Shown: piece by piece, positions 45,764 through 55,149 of the stretch
Numbering within the stretch: the first letter of the stretch is position 1
How the letters are laid out: each line of letters begins with the position of its first letter
Notes under the pieces: model-generated
What the model saw: the letters and a program-made list of their open reading frames with translations, nothing else
The model's database searches: none
Told to the model about the DNA's origin: nothing
Source: Rheinheimera tangshanensis
GTDB taxonomy: Bacteria > Pseudomonadota > Gammaproteobacteria > Enterobacterales > Alteromonadaceae
Reading direction: 5' to 3'
DNA length: 64,000 nucleotides
NCBI RefSeq assembly: GCF_014645135.1
Contig: NZ_BMLH01000007.1
Location: forward strand, 111,334 to 175,333
Made by a program: the position numbers and the translations under genes

Positions 45764-45904
45764 CAGACAACCCTAAGCCAGACTCAAAAACGCTAGTGTA
45801 CTGAGCCTTTCAGGCTGTCAGATGACAAAACCGACCAAAGGTAAAAAAAATGCTATCAGTGGCCAATACAAAAGCATTCAGAGCTCAAAACCAGCAAAAC
45901 TCAG

Positions 45905-46963
45905 TCAGGCCACCACCTGCCAGCGTCCACCTTTGGCAGGGCCAGTGCGCACCAACCTACCTTCAGCTTTGAGCTTCGCCAATTGCTTTTCAATAGCTCT
46001 GGAACTTAAACCCAATTCATCCGCTATAGTTTTGGCACTGAGCCTATTATCTTTTTTCAGCTTTTTCAAAATTTGATCTTCAGTTTTATACCAAGGGCCT
46101 GAAGTTTTTGTTTTTACTTTTTGTGCTTTTAGCTGCACAAACTGAGACAACTCGATGAACGGCTGCTCAGGTAAACCCATAGCCGGCTGATGGCTCTGCA
46201 TCAGTTGTAGTTCAGTGGCTAAGGACTCCTGGATACACCGCAGCATAAAGAGTATAAAACTGGTTGCGTCGTGTTTGGGGTTCGCTTGTCTCAGGCTTTT
46301 GTAATAATCGCGGGACTTTTCTTTCAGCATCACCGTAAAAGGCAAATAACAAAAGGATGCATGCCACTGCATTAAAACCAACTGTTGCCACAAACGGCAT
46401 AAGCGACCATTGCCATCTGAAAACGGATGAATAGAGGCCAGTTGAAAATGCATCAGGCAAGATAGCAATAAAGGATGAAGCGGGTACTGTTGCAACGAAG
46501 TAATAAGCTCTTCGACCTGAGCTGCAACCACAGAGGGCGCTGGCGGCATATGAACTAGTTTATGGTCCTCATAAACTCCAGCCCCCTGCTGACGGTACTG
46601 ACCTGCATCCGATGTAACATTGAGCATAAAAGCTGCATGAGCTTTACGTAGATCCTCGCTCTGATAAGGCCGAAAGCTATCCAGTTGTTGATACAACGCC
46701 AAAGCATTTTTTGCCTGCCGAATATCCTGCACTAAAGCCACAACCCTTTTGCCTGCAGCCAATTGTTGCAACTGAATTAAAGACAGAGAATTATGATCAA
46801 GTGCCAGGCTAGCCTGAATGGATTTGAGCTTTAAAGCCTCCAGTTGCAGCACTGAAGCCTGAGATAGAGCGCAAACCCAATCTGCTAACTGGACCCCAAT
46901 ACTTTGTATAAGATTAGATAGCTCTGTATCCGGCTGATAAAAAGTCTGGTACTTATCCATCAC
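45905..46963 (-). CDS. Fic-domain protein with C-terminal winged helix
   Basis: A 352-residue Fic protein. The catalytic loop HPFSDGNGRLCR (H179-R190) matches HxFx[DE]GNGRxxR in full and should transfer AMP or a similar group to a hydroxyl of a target. The N-terminal inhibitory motif (S/T)xxxE(G/N) is altered: residues 52-57 read SLALDH, with Glu replaced by Asp and Gly by His. A winged-helix-like segment (LKKDNRLSAKTIADELGLSSRAI) ends the protein. No antitoxin gene is adjacent. Confidence 0.85.
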   Translation of the reverse strand: MMDKYQTFYQPDTELSNLIQSIGVQLADWVCALSQASVLQLEALKLKSIQASLALDHNSLSLIQLQQLAAGKRVVALVQDIRQAKNALALYQQLDSFRPYQSEDLRKAHAAFMLNVTSDAGQYRQQGAGVYEDHKLVHMPPAPSVVAAQVEELITSLQQYPLHPLLLSCLMHFQLASIHPFSDGNGRLCRLWQQLVLMQWHASFCYLPFTVMLKEKSRDYYKSLRQANPKHDATSFILFMLRCIQESLATELQLMQSHQPAMGLPEQPFIELSQFVQLKAQKVKTKTSGPWYKTEDQILKKLKKDNRLSAKTIADELGLSSRAIEKQLAKLKAEGRLVRTGPAKGGRWQVVA

Positions 46964-47130
46964 ACAAGCCTCAGCTTTACTTCAAACAGTATATTTATTG
47001 ACCTGATAAGACTAATAGAGGTTCACTGAAAAAACAAAGTGTTAGCATTAGTTGGTCATTTTTTCTAAATTTCTGGAAATAAAACAGCAAAAATAGAACA
47101 GATCAGCTTGCTTTCGTGATCCGGCTCACT

Positions 47131-47159
47131 AACTATTGACAGACAGACTATCAATAGTT
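47131..47159. promoter_or_regulatory. Inverted repeat upstream of the GGDEF-EAL gene
   Basis: Perfect 9-bp arms, AACTATTGA and TCAATAGTT, lie 11 bases apart, about 44 bases before the GGDEF-EAL start codon. The position suits an operator for that gene, or a 5'-UTR hairpin. No regulator is identified. Confidence 0.5.
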
Positions 47160-47202
47160 TCAAAACCTACTTCAACTGAACAGAGCAAGAGCAGGAGTTT
47201 TT

Positions 47203-50200
47203 GTGCAGGTAAGGCGTTATACAACTTCTGAACTTACATTAAGGTTTTGGGCCGCGTTGTTATTACTGCTGACCTTTAGCACTATTTTTATCGCTTATGT
47301 CTATGCAGAAAAACGTATTGATGCAGCCAATGAGCAGCGGGTCTTCTCATTAAAAGTGATAGGTGAATTGCGTCAGTCTTCAGACGATTTAAGCCGAATG
47401 GCCAGAAGTTATATAGCCACAGGTGAATACCGTTATAAAAATCACTTTGACGAAATTATTGCCATTCGCAATGGTCAGGCCGCTCGTCCAATCAACTACC
47501 ATCAAGTGTACTGGGATTTGGTTGATGACGACAATCAAAGACCCAGACCCGCGGGCTCGCGGATAGCGCTGCTTGATTTAGCTAAAAATGCTGGATTCAC
47601 ATCAACGGAACTCGCTGCGTTGCAGCAAGCCAAAATTCAATCTGATGCGCTGGCACTCAACGAAATTAAAGCTATGCAGCTGCTGGAACGGCCAGAGATT
47701 GATCCTGTTCAAAAAGCAAAAAATAAAGAACAAGCCTTGCTTGCTGTGTTTGACCAGAATTATAACACGGGGAAGAAAGCCATAATGCAACCCGTTGCCA
47801 CCGTCTACAGTCTGGTGGATGAACGCACCGCGGACGAAGTCGAAGATGCCATGTTTTACGCCTTGACGATGCGCATCCTGTTTATTTTGTCTGGTTTACT
47901 GCTGTTTTATGCACTGTGGGATATTAAACGGGTTCATAACAGCATTCTGGGCGCTTCTGTCAGTCACCTATACGAGCAAATTAAAGCTATGGGTCGGGGA
48001 GAAGTGCTGCAAAGTACTGAACTGCGAAAGGCAAAACCCGGCAGTATTATGAGTTGGCTCGGCGCGACTCAACTTCGCCTAAACAGCTCGATTCAAGAAC
48101 GTCAGAGCCTGATCCACAGATTGCAACAAAAAGAACAGTATCAGCGCACCCTGATTGACAGCATCCCTTTTGTCGTCTGGTTAAAAGACATCCACGGCCG
48201 CTACCTTGAAGTAAACCGCAAATTCGCAGAAGAATTCCCCGGCAAAGATATCAATGATTTAACAGGCAAAACTGACGCGCAGTTATTTGACGCACAACGT
48301 GCGTTAAGCCACGTCGTACATGATAAACAAGTGCTCTCATCAGGCCAGCCCCAGTTGATCCAAACCCAGCGTAAAGTAGGAGTCGAACAGCATTGGTTCG
48401 AAACCTATAAAGCACCTGTTTTAGTCGAAGGTGAGTATGTTGGTACAGTGGGCTTATCGCGCGATATTACGCTGGAACATACAGCAGCCAATAAACTGCG
48501 CTTATCTGCCAGCGTATTCACCCACGCCCGCGAAGGCATTATGATCACCGACCCCTTGGGTGTGATGATAGACGTCAATCAGGCCTTTACTGAGATCACA
48601 GGCTATAGTGCCAAACAAGCGATAGGCTGTACGCCACGCTTGCTGCAGTCAGAACATCAGGATGAACAAAGCTTTAACGCATTATGGCAAAGTCTGCAGC
48701 AACAGGGCTTTTGGTCCGGAGAGCTGTGGAGCAGAAAAGCATCAGGCGAAGATTATTTCCAAAGCTTAACCCTAAGCGCTGTGCTGGATGATAAAGGTCA
48801 ATTGCAACATTATGTGGGTTTGTTTTCCGACATCACGAACCAGTACCAACAACAACAGTATCTGGAAAAGATAGCGCTTTATGATGGCTTGACCGGCCTC
48901 TCAAATCGCAGTGCTTTAACTCAACAGCTACAGTCATTACTGAAAAAAACCAGCGCCGATCAACTGCTCGCTATCGCCTATCTGGATTTGGATGGATTTA
49001 AAGAAATTAATGATCGCCATGGCCATGAGACAGGGGATCAGTTTTTAATTGCTTTGTCTGAACGTTTACAAGCTCAATTGACCAAAGATGAGCTATTGGC
49101 TCGTATTGGCGGTGATGAATTTGTGGTGTTATTGCCACAACTTAGCGATAAAAAAGCAGGCATGCAAAAGATCCAGCAATTGCTGGATGTCGTGGCTAAA
49201 CCTGTAAAAATCGATGAATGGATGCTCTCGGTATCCGCCAGTATAGGTCTGACCTTTTATCCCCAGGCCGATACAACAGAAGCTGAGCAATTGATACGAC
49301 AAGCGGATCATGCGATGTATCAGGCCAAACAGGATGGCAAAAACCGCTGTCACGTCTTTGATACCGACTACGCCCGTAGTTTGCGTGGACATCAGGAAAC
49401 TATACTGGATATTCGTCAAGCTCTGGCGCAAAAGCAATTCAGGTTGTTTTATCAGCCAAAGGTCAATATGCACACAGGAGAAGTGATAGGAGCAGAAGCT
49501 CTGATCCGCTGGTTGCATCCTCAAAAAGGGATGGTGGCTCCAGCCCTGTTTCTACCCGCTATAGAGCAGCACAGTCTGGGTGTGGAGTTAGGTTATTGGG
49601 TGATTGAAGAGGCATTACGGCAACTGGCTGAATGGCAACGTCAGGGTATGACTATCCCCGTAAGCGTCAATATTTCAGCCTATCATTTACAACAACTGGA
49701 CTTTGTCAATCGTCTGCAGTTATTGCTGCATTTTTATTCAGACGTGCCGGCGTCCTTACTACAGCTGGAGATTCTGGAAACCAGCGCGCTGAATGATTTA
49801 ACCCATGTACAAGCCGTGATGCAGGCCTGTATCCGCAGCGGTGTCAGTTTTGCTTTGGACGACTTTGGCACGGGCTACTCTTCTTTAACTTACTTAAAAC
49901 GTTTGCCAGCGAAAGTGTTAAAAATCGATCAGAGCTTTGTCCGTGATATGTTGGTCGACCCGGACGATTTGGCCATCCTCAAAGGCATTATTGTGCTTGC
50001 CAATGAGTTTAAACGTGAAATTGTCGCAGAAGGTGTGGAAACCACAGAACATGGTGAGCTTTTGCTGCAATTAGGCTGTACTCATGCACAGGGCTACGGT
50101 ATAGCGCGCCCCATGCCGGCCGAGCAATTTATGCCGTGGAAAAAAGCCTGGCTGCTGCCTGATGTCTGGGCCAAAGCCTGTATAGGTGGCGCAGCAACTA

Positions 50201-50253
50201 TCTCAGGCACCGATAAAGCATTGACCGCAGACTCTAAGTACAGAGCCATTTAA
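47203..50253 (+). CDS. Membrane PAS-GGDEF-EAL cyclic-di-GMP enzyme
   Basis: A 1016-residue protein: membrane helix about 13-33, a periplasmic region to about 220, a second helix 222-240, two PAS domains (about 312-425 and 432-550), a GGDEF domain with intact GGDEF at 636-640, and an EAL domain with EALIRW at 765-770 and DDFGTGYS at 885-892. Both diguanylate cyclase and c-di-GMP phosphodiesterase motifs look active. The product-inhibition I-site RxxD is missing (TKDE at 627-630). It may set the c-di-GMP read by the PilZ domain of BcsAB. The start is GTG; the 3' end overlaps the convergent fabG by 51 bases. Confidence 0.93.
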   Translation: MQVRRYTTSELTLRFWAALLLLLTFSTIFIAYVYAEKRIDAANEQRVFSLKVIGELRQSSDDLSRMARSYIATGEYRYKNHFDEIIAIRNGQAARPINYHQVYWDLVDDDNQRPRPAGSRIALLDLAKNAGFTSTELAALQQAKIQSDALALNEIKAMQLLERPEIDPVQKAKNKEQALLAVFDQNYNTGKKAIMQPVATVYSLVDERTADEVEDAMFYALTMRILFILSGLLLFYALWDIKRVHNSILGASVSHLYEQIKAMGRGEVLQSTELRKAKPGSIMSWLGATQLRLNSSIQERQSLIHRLQQKEQYQRTLIDSIPFVVWLKDIHGRYLEVNRKFAEEFPGKDINDLTGKTDAQLFDAQRALSHVVHDKQVLSSGQPQLIQTQRKVGVEQHWFETYKAPVLVEGEYVGTVGLSRDITLEHTAANKLRLSASVFTHAREGIMITDPLGVMIDVNQAFTEITGYSAKQAIGCTPRLLQSEHQDEQSFNALWQSLQQQGFWSGELWSRKASGEDYFQSLTLSAVLDDKGQLQHYVGLFSDITNQYQQQQYLEKIALYDGLTGLSNRSALTQQLQSLLKKTSADQLLAIAYLDLDGFKEINDRHGHETGDQFLIALSERLQAQLTKDELLARIGGDEFVVLLPQLSDKKAGMQKIQQLLDVVAKPVKIDEWMLSVSASIGLTFYPQADTTEAEQLIRQADHAMYQAKQDGKNRCHVFDTDYARSLRGHQETILDIRQALAQKQFRLFYQPKVNMHTGEVIGAEALIRWLHPQKGMVAPALFLPAIEQHSLGVELGYWVIEEALRQLAEWQRQGMTIPVSVNISAYHLQQLDFVNRLQLLLHFYSDVPASLLQLEILETSALNDLTHVQAVMQACIRSGVSFALDDFGTGYSSLTYLKRLPAKVLKIDQSFVRDMLVDPDDLAILKGIIVLANEFKREIVAEGVETTEHGELLLQLGCTHAQGYGIARPMPAEQFMPWKKAWLLPDVWAKACIGGAATISGTDKALTADSKYRAI

Positions 50254-51519
50254 ACCTGACGCATCAGGTCTGGCGAAAAAAGCCACGGCCAAAGCGACAT
50301 CGTCAGGTAAACCCGCCTGATGCAATGAGTTCATTCTGCGCCCTACTTCCTTCACCATCACTGGCATGGCGGCTGTCATTTGGGTCTCAATAAAACCAGG
50401 AGCTATGGCATTAAAGGTGATGCCCTTGACTGATTGTTTTGCCATAAACTGACAGTATCCGATTAACGCAGCTTTTGAACTGGCATAGTTGGTCTGGCCT
50501 TTCTGGCCTGCCAGGCCATTCATGGACGACAACAGCAGCACACGACCATTGTGTTGTATCTGATTCCGTTCGAGTAAAAGTGTGTTGATCCGCTGTACCG
50601 CACGCAGGTTAATATCCAGCGTCTGCGTCCACTGTACTTCAGTCATACGATGAAACAACTTATCCCGGGTAATGCCAGCGTTATGCACCAGAATATCCAG
50701 TTGGATCCCTTGTTGTGTCAGCCAGTCACTTAAGGTTTCAGCGCTTTGGGTTTGACTGATATCCAGTAGCAAAGCTTTACCGGCTAACTGCTGCATTAAG
50801 TCCGTGAGTGCTTGTGCAGCTTGTGGAATATCCAATCCAATCACGGTAGCGCCCTGCTCCGTCAGCGTTTTAGCTATAGCAGCGCCGATACCACGGGCAG
50901 CCCCAGTCACTAACGCGGTTTTCCCCTGCAGAGGTTGTTGCTGGCGGTTTACTACCGTGACAGGTGCCGTAGAGACAGGCAATACTTGCCCTGTGACATA
51001 AGCTGAGGCCCTGGACAGGAAAAACTCCACGACGGGCAGCAGTTCCTGTCGCACATCTGTGTGCACAGTTAACAGATTTGCTGTGGTGCCAAAACGTCCC
51101 AGCTCTTTGGCTATCGAACGGGTAAACCCCGATAAAGCAGCAGCGGCTGCAGCGGCATCAGCACTGGATACATCATCTATTGCGCGGGCCAGTACAATTA
51201 AGCGACCATTTTTAGTTAACCGTGGCAACAGAGGAGTTAACTGCTGCCACAGCATATCCAACTCGGAGGTACTTTGTAGTTGTGTCGCATCAAATATCAA
51301 TGCCTGCAGCGGCTGTGCTTTATCTTCCAGGCTCACAGCTGCCAAGTCACTTAACTGTTGACGCAACAAGACACTATACTCAGAGGCTTTGCCACACAGC
51401 AGCAAACTCCCTGTAAAATACTGGGTTTCCCCGTCTGGTCTTTGTAGCAAAGTAGCCTGTGGCACGCCACACCAACGACCTACTGCAGAATCTAATAAAG
51501 CTGTTATCCAGGAGGCCAT
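50203..51519 (-). CDS. Long 3-oxoacyl-ACP/CoA reductase, FabG4 type
   Basis: A 438-residue protein with two Rossmann-like halves. The N-terminal half (about 1-205) lacks catalytic residues. The C-terminal half is a classical short-chain dehydrogenase: VTGAARGIGAAIA cofactor loop, VHNAGITRD, LLLSSMNG and the catalytic YASSK motif. This two-domain layout is that of high-molecular-weight FabG (FabG4, about 450 residues), which reduces 3-ketoacyl thioesters. The 3' end overlaps the GGDEF-EAL gene on the other strand. Confidence 0.9.
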   Translation of the reverse strand: MASWITALLDSAVGRWCGVPQATLLQRPDGETQYFTGSLLLCGKASEYSVLLRQQLSDLAAVSLEDKAQPLQALIFDATQLQSTSELDMLWQQLTPLLPRLTKNGRLIVLARAIDDVSSADAAAAAAALSGFTRSIAKELGRFGTTANLLTVHTDVRQELLPVVEFFLSRASAYVTGQVLPVSTAPVTVVNRQQQPLQGKTALVTGAARGIGAAIAKTLTEQGATVIGLDIPQAAQALTDLMQQLAGKALLLDISQTQSAETLSDWLTQQGIQLDILVHNAGITRDKLFHRMTEVQWTQTLDINLRAVQRINTLLLERNQIQHNGRVLLLSSMNGLAGQKGQTNYASSKAALIGYCQFMAKQSVKGITFNAIAPGFIETQMTAAMPVMVKEVGRRMNSLHQAGLPDDVALAVAFFARPDASGLNGSVLRVCGQCFIGA

Positions 51520-51582
51520 AAAAGGACCTTGTTATTTAACTTGGCCGCTATCTTAGCTGCAACAAAAAAGTTTCACCAGAGC

Positions 51583-51610
51583 GCATCCAAAGCTCTGTAA
51601 CCTTCGTAGC
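51583..51610 (+). promoter_or_regulatory. Putative ECF sigma promoter before the sigma factor gene
   Basis: GCATCC at 51583-51588, a spacer of 16 bases, then CGTAGC at 51605-51610. The same arrangement (GCATCC, N16, CGT) precedes the DUF4331 gene. It lies about 40 bases before the sigma start, which suits autoregulation. The promoter call is inferred from this repeat alone. Confidence 0.6.
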
Positions 51611-51649
51611 TGCTAAAGATGTAAAAGTAACGGAGTGGAAAAATAATAG

Positions 51650-52189
51650 ATGGGACCACAGGAACAGTTGATCCAATGGCTACAGGCCACTGCTCAGGGC
51701 GATAAAAGCGCCTTTGCACAACTCTACAAAGCAACGTCAGGAAAACTTTTTGCCGTAAGCTTGCAATTGCTCAGACGCCGGGATTGGGCAGAAGATGTGT
51801 TGCAGGATGCCTTTGTCCGCATCTGGCACAATGCGGCAGATTATCATACTGACAAAGGCACAGTGATGACCTGGATGATCAGTATCACCCGTTACCGGGC
51901 ATTGGACCTGATTAAAACCCGACAATTTAAAGCCGAGCATATAGAGTTGGACCCGGACTGGAGAGCGGACGATACAGAGGAGGAGTCTGTCAGCCTGCCC
52001 AGGGAGAGGGTTAAACTGGATGACTGTATGTCTGCATTGGAGGCTGAACACCGTCAGTCTATTTATCTGGCTTTTGTAAACGGCCTGACACATCACGAAA
52101 TTACCAGCCATACCGGCGCGCCTTTAGGTTCGGTTAAAAGCTGGATCAGACGGGGCTTGGCCCGCTTAAAGAGGTGTCTTGAAGCATGA
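51650..52189 (+). CDS. ECF-family RNA polymerase sigma factor
   Basis: A 179-residue sigma-70 family factor of the extracytoplasmic-function group with region 2 (RDWAEDVLQDAFVRIWHNA and GTVMTWMISITRYRALDLIK) and region 4 (MSALEAEHRQSIYLAFVNGLTHHEITSHTGAPLGSVKSWIRRGLARLK). It should direct RNA polymerase to GCATCC-N16-CGT-like promoters. It overlaps the anti-sigma gene by four bases, the usual layout of co-translated ECF and anti-sigma pairs. Confidence 0.93.
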   Translation: MGPQEQLIQWLQATAQGDKSAFAQLYKATSGKLFAVSLQLLRRRDWAEDVLQDAFVRIWHNAADYHTDKGTVMTWMISITRYRALDLIKTRQFKAEHIELDPDWRADDTEEESVSLPRERVKLDDCMSALEAEHRQSIYLAFVNGLTHHEITSHTGAPLGSVKSWIRRGLARLKRCLEA

Positions 52190-52866
52190 ATTATTTACAG
52201 CAAGAACGGCTGGACGCCTTAAGTGTTAACTATGTGTTGGGGGGCATGAGGGGAAAAGCCAGACAAAGATTTCAACGGCTATTGATGCAACAGCAGCAGG
52301 CACGTGAGTCAGTATGGCGCTGGGAACAACATCTGAATCCACTGGCAGAGTCCCTGACTGCGGTAGAACCTGATGAGAGTCTATGGCAAAAACTGCAACA
52401 ACGCCTCGGCTGGCAAAAAGCAGATGTGGTGCAACTCAAGCCTAAAGGTAGTTGGTTGCATCCGGCAAATTGGGTGGCTGTGGCCGCTGCTGCCAGCCTG
52501 GCTCTGGTGTTATTGCTGCCACCTCCGGCTACAGCACCAGTGGAGCTGGCTGTGATCCAAACCAAAGAGGCAAAAGCATTGTGGTTAGTTTCAAAACAAG
52601 GTGACACAGTGGTACTGCAAGCCAGTGCTGCTGTGCCTGCCGATCCTGCGCATGATTATGAACTCTGGATGCTACCGACCTCTGGTCAGTCCCCTATCTC
52701 GTTGGGATTATTGCCACAAAGCGGCAAAGTTAGTTATCCATGGCCAAAAGCTGCTACAGGTTTAGTGGTAGCTGTCCTTGCGGTTAGTTTAGAACCTAAA
52801 GGCGGCTCACCTACAGGACAGCCGACCGGAGCTGTGCTGCATACCAGCGAATTGATGACACTCTAA
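52186..52866 (+). CDS. Anti-sigma factor, RskA-like
   Basis: A 226-residue membrane protein. The N-terminal 90 residues are cytoplasmic and helical and lack the His-x3-Cys-x2-Cys zinc motif, as in RskA-type anti-sigma factors. A single membrane helix spans about 94-112. The C-terminal part (HDYELWMLPTSGQSPISLGLL) is the periplasmic RskA domain. It should hold the upstream sigma factor inactive until released by a cell-envelope signal. It overlaps the sigma gene by four bases and is followed by a terminator. Confidence 0.87.
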   Translation: MNYLQQERLDALSVNYVLGGMRGKARQRFQRLLMQQQQARESVWRWEQHLNPLAESLTAVEPDESLWQKLQQRLGWQKADVVQLKPKGSWLHPANWVAVAAAASLALVLLLPPPATAPVELAVIQTKEAKALWLVSKQGDTVVLQASAAVPADPAHDYELWMLPTSGQSPISLGLLPQSGKVSYPWPKAATGLVVAVLAVSLEPKGGSPTGQPTGAVLHTSELMTL

Positions 52867-52894
52867 TCTGAGTGATGAATTGTGTGATTGAATT

Positions 52895-52923
52895 AAAACG
52901 GAGCCATTAGGTTCCGTTTTTTT
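52895..52923 (+). terminator. Intrinsic terminator after the anti-sigma gene
   Basis: An 11-bp stem with one G-U pair (AAAACGGAGCC with GGTTCCGTTTT), a 4-base loop and a T-run. It separates the sigma/anti-sigma transcript from the DUF4331 operon. Confidence 0.85.
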
Positions 52924-52995
52924 ATGCCTCTTTGTCCTGTTTTTCTCTGCCGCTAAAAAGGCGTGAAAAAATAATTTATTTATTTTCTTTTTGCT

Positions 52996-53023
52996 GCATC
53001 CAAAAAAAACACTTTGTCGTTAC
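52996..53023 (+). promoter_or_regulatory. Putative ECF sigma promoter before the DUF4331 gene
   Basis: GCATCC at 52996-53001, 16 bases, then CGTTAC at 53018-53023. It lies 30 bases before the DUF4331 start codon at 53053. Element sequence and spacing match the signal before the sigma gene at 51583. No second such signal was seen further downstream in the cluster. Confidence 0.6.
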
Positions 53024-53052
53024 TCCCTCTGCAACATCAACAGAGGAACACC

Positions 53053-54648
53053 ATGATGAAACTACAAAAGACCATAACTACTGTCAGTCTCGCCGTCGCT
53101 ATTGCCTTATCTGGTATGGCTCAGGCATCCAGTCACCGGGAGGCTCCAAATATTACCCGCCTGCCTACACTCGATTCGACTGACTTTTATTTGTTTAACA
53201 GCTATGAGGCAGGTCGTTCGGGTTATGTCACAGTGCTGGCAAACTACATTCCGCTGCAAGACCCGCAAGGCGGCCCAAATTACTTTGCGCTCGACCCTGC
53301 GGCTGTTTATAGCATCCACATAGACAACACTGGGGATGCAGTAGAAGATCTAACCTTCCAGTTCCGCTTTAGTCAGCAACTAGCCAATGACAACATGGGA
53401 GTAAAACTTCCTATAGGCCCGGCAGATAACCAAAAAATGGTGGCCGTACCGCTGAAAAATGTCGGTGCTATCAGTGCAGGGAACTCTGCGGCATTAAATT
53501 TTATAGAAACCTATCAATTGAGTCTGGTCACTGGACCGCAGCAAAGTGGCACGAAAACAGCTTTAAGTTCCGGATCTGCTGACGGTAGTTTTATCAAGCC
53601 ATACGACTATATTGGCGAAAAAACCTTTGGTAACAGCGCAGCTTACCAAAGTTATGCGAACCAATATATGTACGAAACCAGCTTGCCTGGCTGTGACGCC
53701 AAGGCCCGAGTGTTTGTCGGACAGCGCAAAGATCCTTTTGTTGTGAACCTCGGCGAAACCTTTGATTTAGTGAATTATGTTCCGGTCGAAGGCGACAGTG
53801 CCCCTGGTGCAGGTGATGCTGCTGGCTTCCCTGGTGGCATTACGCAAAACGCTGCCAATGATGATTTACGTGGTAAAAATGTCACCACACTGGCATTGGA
53901 ACTGCCTACTTCTTGCGTCACAGGAACTGGTAACGGTGTAATTGGCGCCTGGACCACAGCCAGTCTGCCGCAAGCGAGGATCTTAAACCCCAATCCGACG
54001 TTTGATAATACTGAAGTCAATGGCGGCGCTTTAGTGCAAGTCTCGCGTTTAAGTAACCCGCTGGTCAACGAGCTGGTCATAGGTGTGGCGGATAAAGATA
54101 AATTTTCAACCAGTCACCCGAAAGACGATGGTCAATTTGCTGACTATGTCACTCATCCTAGCTTACCAGCCCTGCTGAATGTGCTGTTTAAAGACGCGGT
54201 CAATGCGACGCTGGGCACCAGCATTGAGGATCTAGCACCCACCAATTTTCCACGCAACGACTTAGTGACGGCATTTTTAACAGGTGTGCCTGGTGTGAAT
54301 CAGTTAAGCACAGTCACACCGTCTGAAATGCTGCGCTTAAACACCGCCATTGCAGCTACACCAGCAGCTAACCAATCTGCTTTTGGTGTTGCAGGCAACG
54401 ATTTGGCAGGTTTCCCTAATGGCCGTCGCCCTGGTGATGATGTAGTCGATATTGCGTTGAGGGTCATGATGGGAGCTTTGTGTCATGATATTCCAGTCAA
54501 TAGTACCCCAACTAATCTGGGACTCTGCAAACCTGCAGATGCACCAGTAGGTAATGTGTCTTTTACAGATGGAGCTCCGCTGGATGCCAGTATGATGGAC
54601 AGCAGCTTTCCCTATTTACGTGCACCACTGGCTGGTTCACCTAACTGA
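53053..54648 (+). CDS. DUF4331 exported protein
   Basis: A 531-residue protein with a signal peptide (cut near AQA, before SSHREAPNITRLP). The SSHREAP start and STDFYLFNSYE are hallmarks of DUF4331, a secreted protein family of unknown function. Several Cys pairs and a C-terminal LDASMMDSSFPYLRAPLAGSPN segment fit this family. The ATG at 53053 follows CAGAGGAACACC. It is the first of five exported proteins downstream of a GCATCC-type promoter and is probably the most highly expressed. Confidence 0.9.
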   Translation: MMKLQKTITTVSLAVAIALSGMAQASSHREAPNITRLPTLDSTDFYLFNSYEAGRSGYVTVLANYIPLQDPQGGPNYFALDPAAVYSIHIDNTGDAVEDLTFQFRFSQQLANDNMGVKLPIGPADNQKMVAVPLKNVGAISAGNSAALNFIETYQLSLVTGPQQSGTKTALSSGSADGSFIKPYDYIGEKTFGNSAAYQSYANQYMYETSLPGCDAKARVFVGQRKDPFVVNLGETFDLVNYVPVEGDSAPGAGDAAGFPGGITQNAANDDLRGKNVTTLALELPTSCVTGTGNGVIGAWTTASLPQARILNPNPTFDNTEVNGGALVQVSRLSNPLVNELVIGVADKDKFSTSHPKDDGQFADYVTHPSLPALLNVLFKDAVNATLGTSIEDLAPTNFPRNDLVTAFLTGVPGVNQLSTVTPSEMLRLNTAIAATPAANQSAFGVAGNDLAGFPNGRRPGDDVVDIALRVMMGALCHDIPVNSTPTNLGLCKPADAPVGNVSFTDGAPLDASMMDSSFPYLRAPLAGSPN

Positions 54649-54659
54649 GAAGGAGCTTG

Positions 54660-55130
54660 ATGATGCGTAAATTAATATGGCTTTTCCCTCTAGCGCTGTT
54701 ATCCGCCTGTGGGTCTGAGGACAAAAAAAACTCGGCACCTGTATTTGCAGAAGCCAGTTTTGCCACAGAAACAGAGACACAAGTGATGGATAAACTGATA
54801 GCTACTGATCCTGACGGGGATATGCTGAGCTATAGCATCGACTCTCAGCCAGTCAATGGCAGCCTGACACTGAACAGCAATGGTGATTTTGTTTACCAAC
54901 CCAAGGCTGAATATACAGGCAGTGACAGTTTTGTCGCGCGGGTAACAGATGGAGATCTCACCGCAAGCGCGACAATCCGCTTAGAAGTCAACAGGGCCAC
55001 AGTCTCTTTCCTGCAATACAGCAAAACCGCGTTTGCTCAACAGGAAACTGATATGGCGTTATCGACCAATGGGCGGGATTTTACTCAGGACACTGAAGAT
55101 ACAGCGGATTACGCTGAAGTGTTTCAGTAA
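54660..55130 (+). CDS. Ig-like (cadherin-type) domain lipoprotein
   Basis: A 156-residue protein with a lipoprotein signal (LLSACGS, lipobox near residues 13-18) and one Ig-like or cadherin-type domain: ATDPDGDMLSYSIDSQPVNGSLTLNSNGDFVYQPKAEYTGSDSFVARVTDG is the usual VCBS/cadherin repeat signature (calcium-binding DPDGD and a Y-x-P-x2-x-Y-x-G-x-D motif). It is anchored in the outer membrane or exported. AGGAG precedes paired ATG codons at 54660/54663. The gene lies nine bases after the DUF4331 gene and its product may bind it. Confidence 0.82.
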   Translation: MMRKLIWLFPLALLSACGSEDKKNSAPVFAEASFATETETQVMDKLIATDPDGDMLSYSIDSQPVNGSLTLNSNGDFVYQPKAEYTGSDSFVARVTDGDLTASATIRLEVNRATVSFLQYSKTAFAQQETDMALSTNGRDFTQDTEDTADYAEVFQ

Positions 55131-55149
55131 CAATGGACTGAAATAAGCA

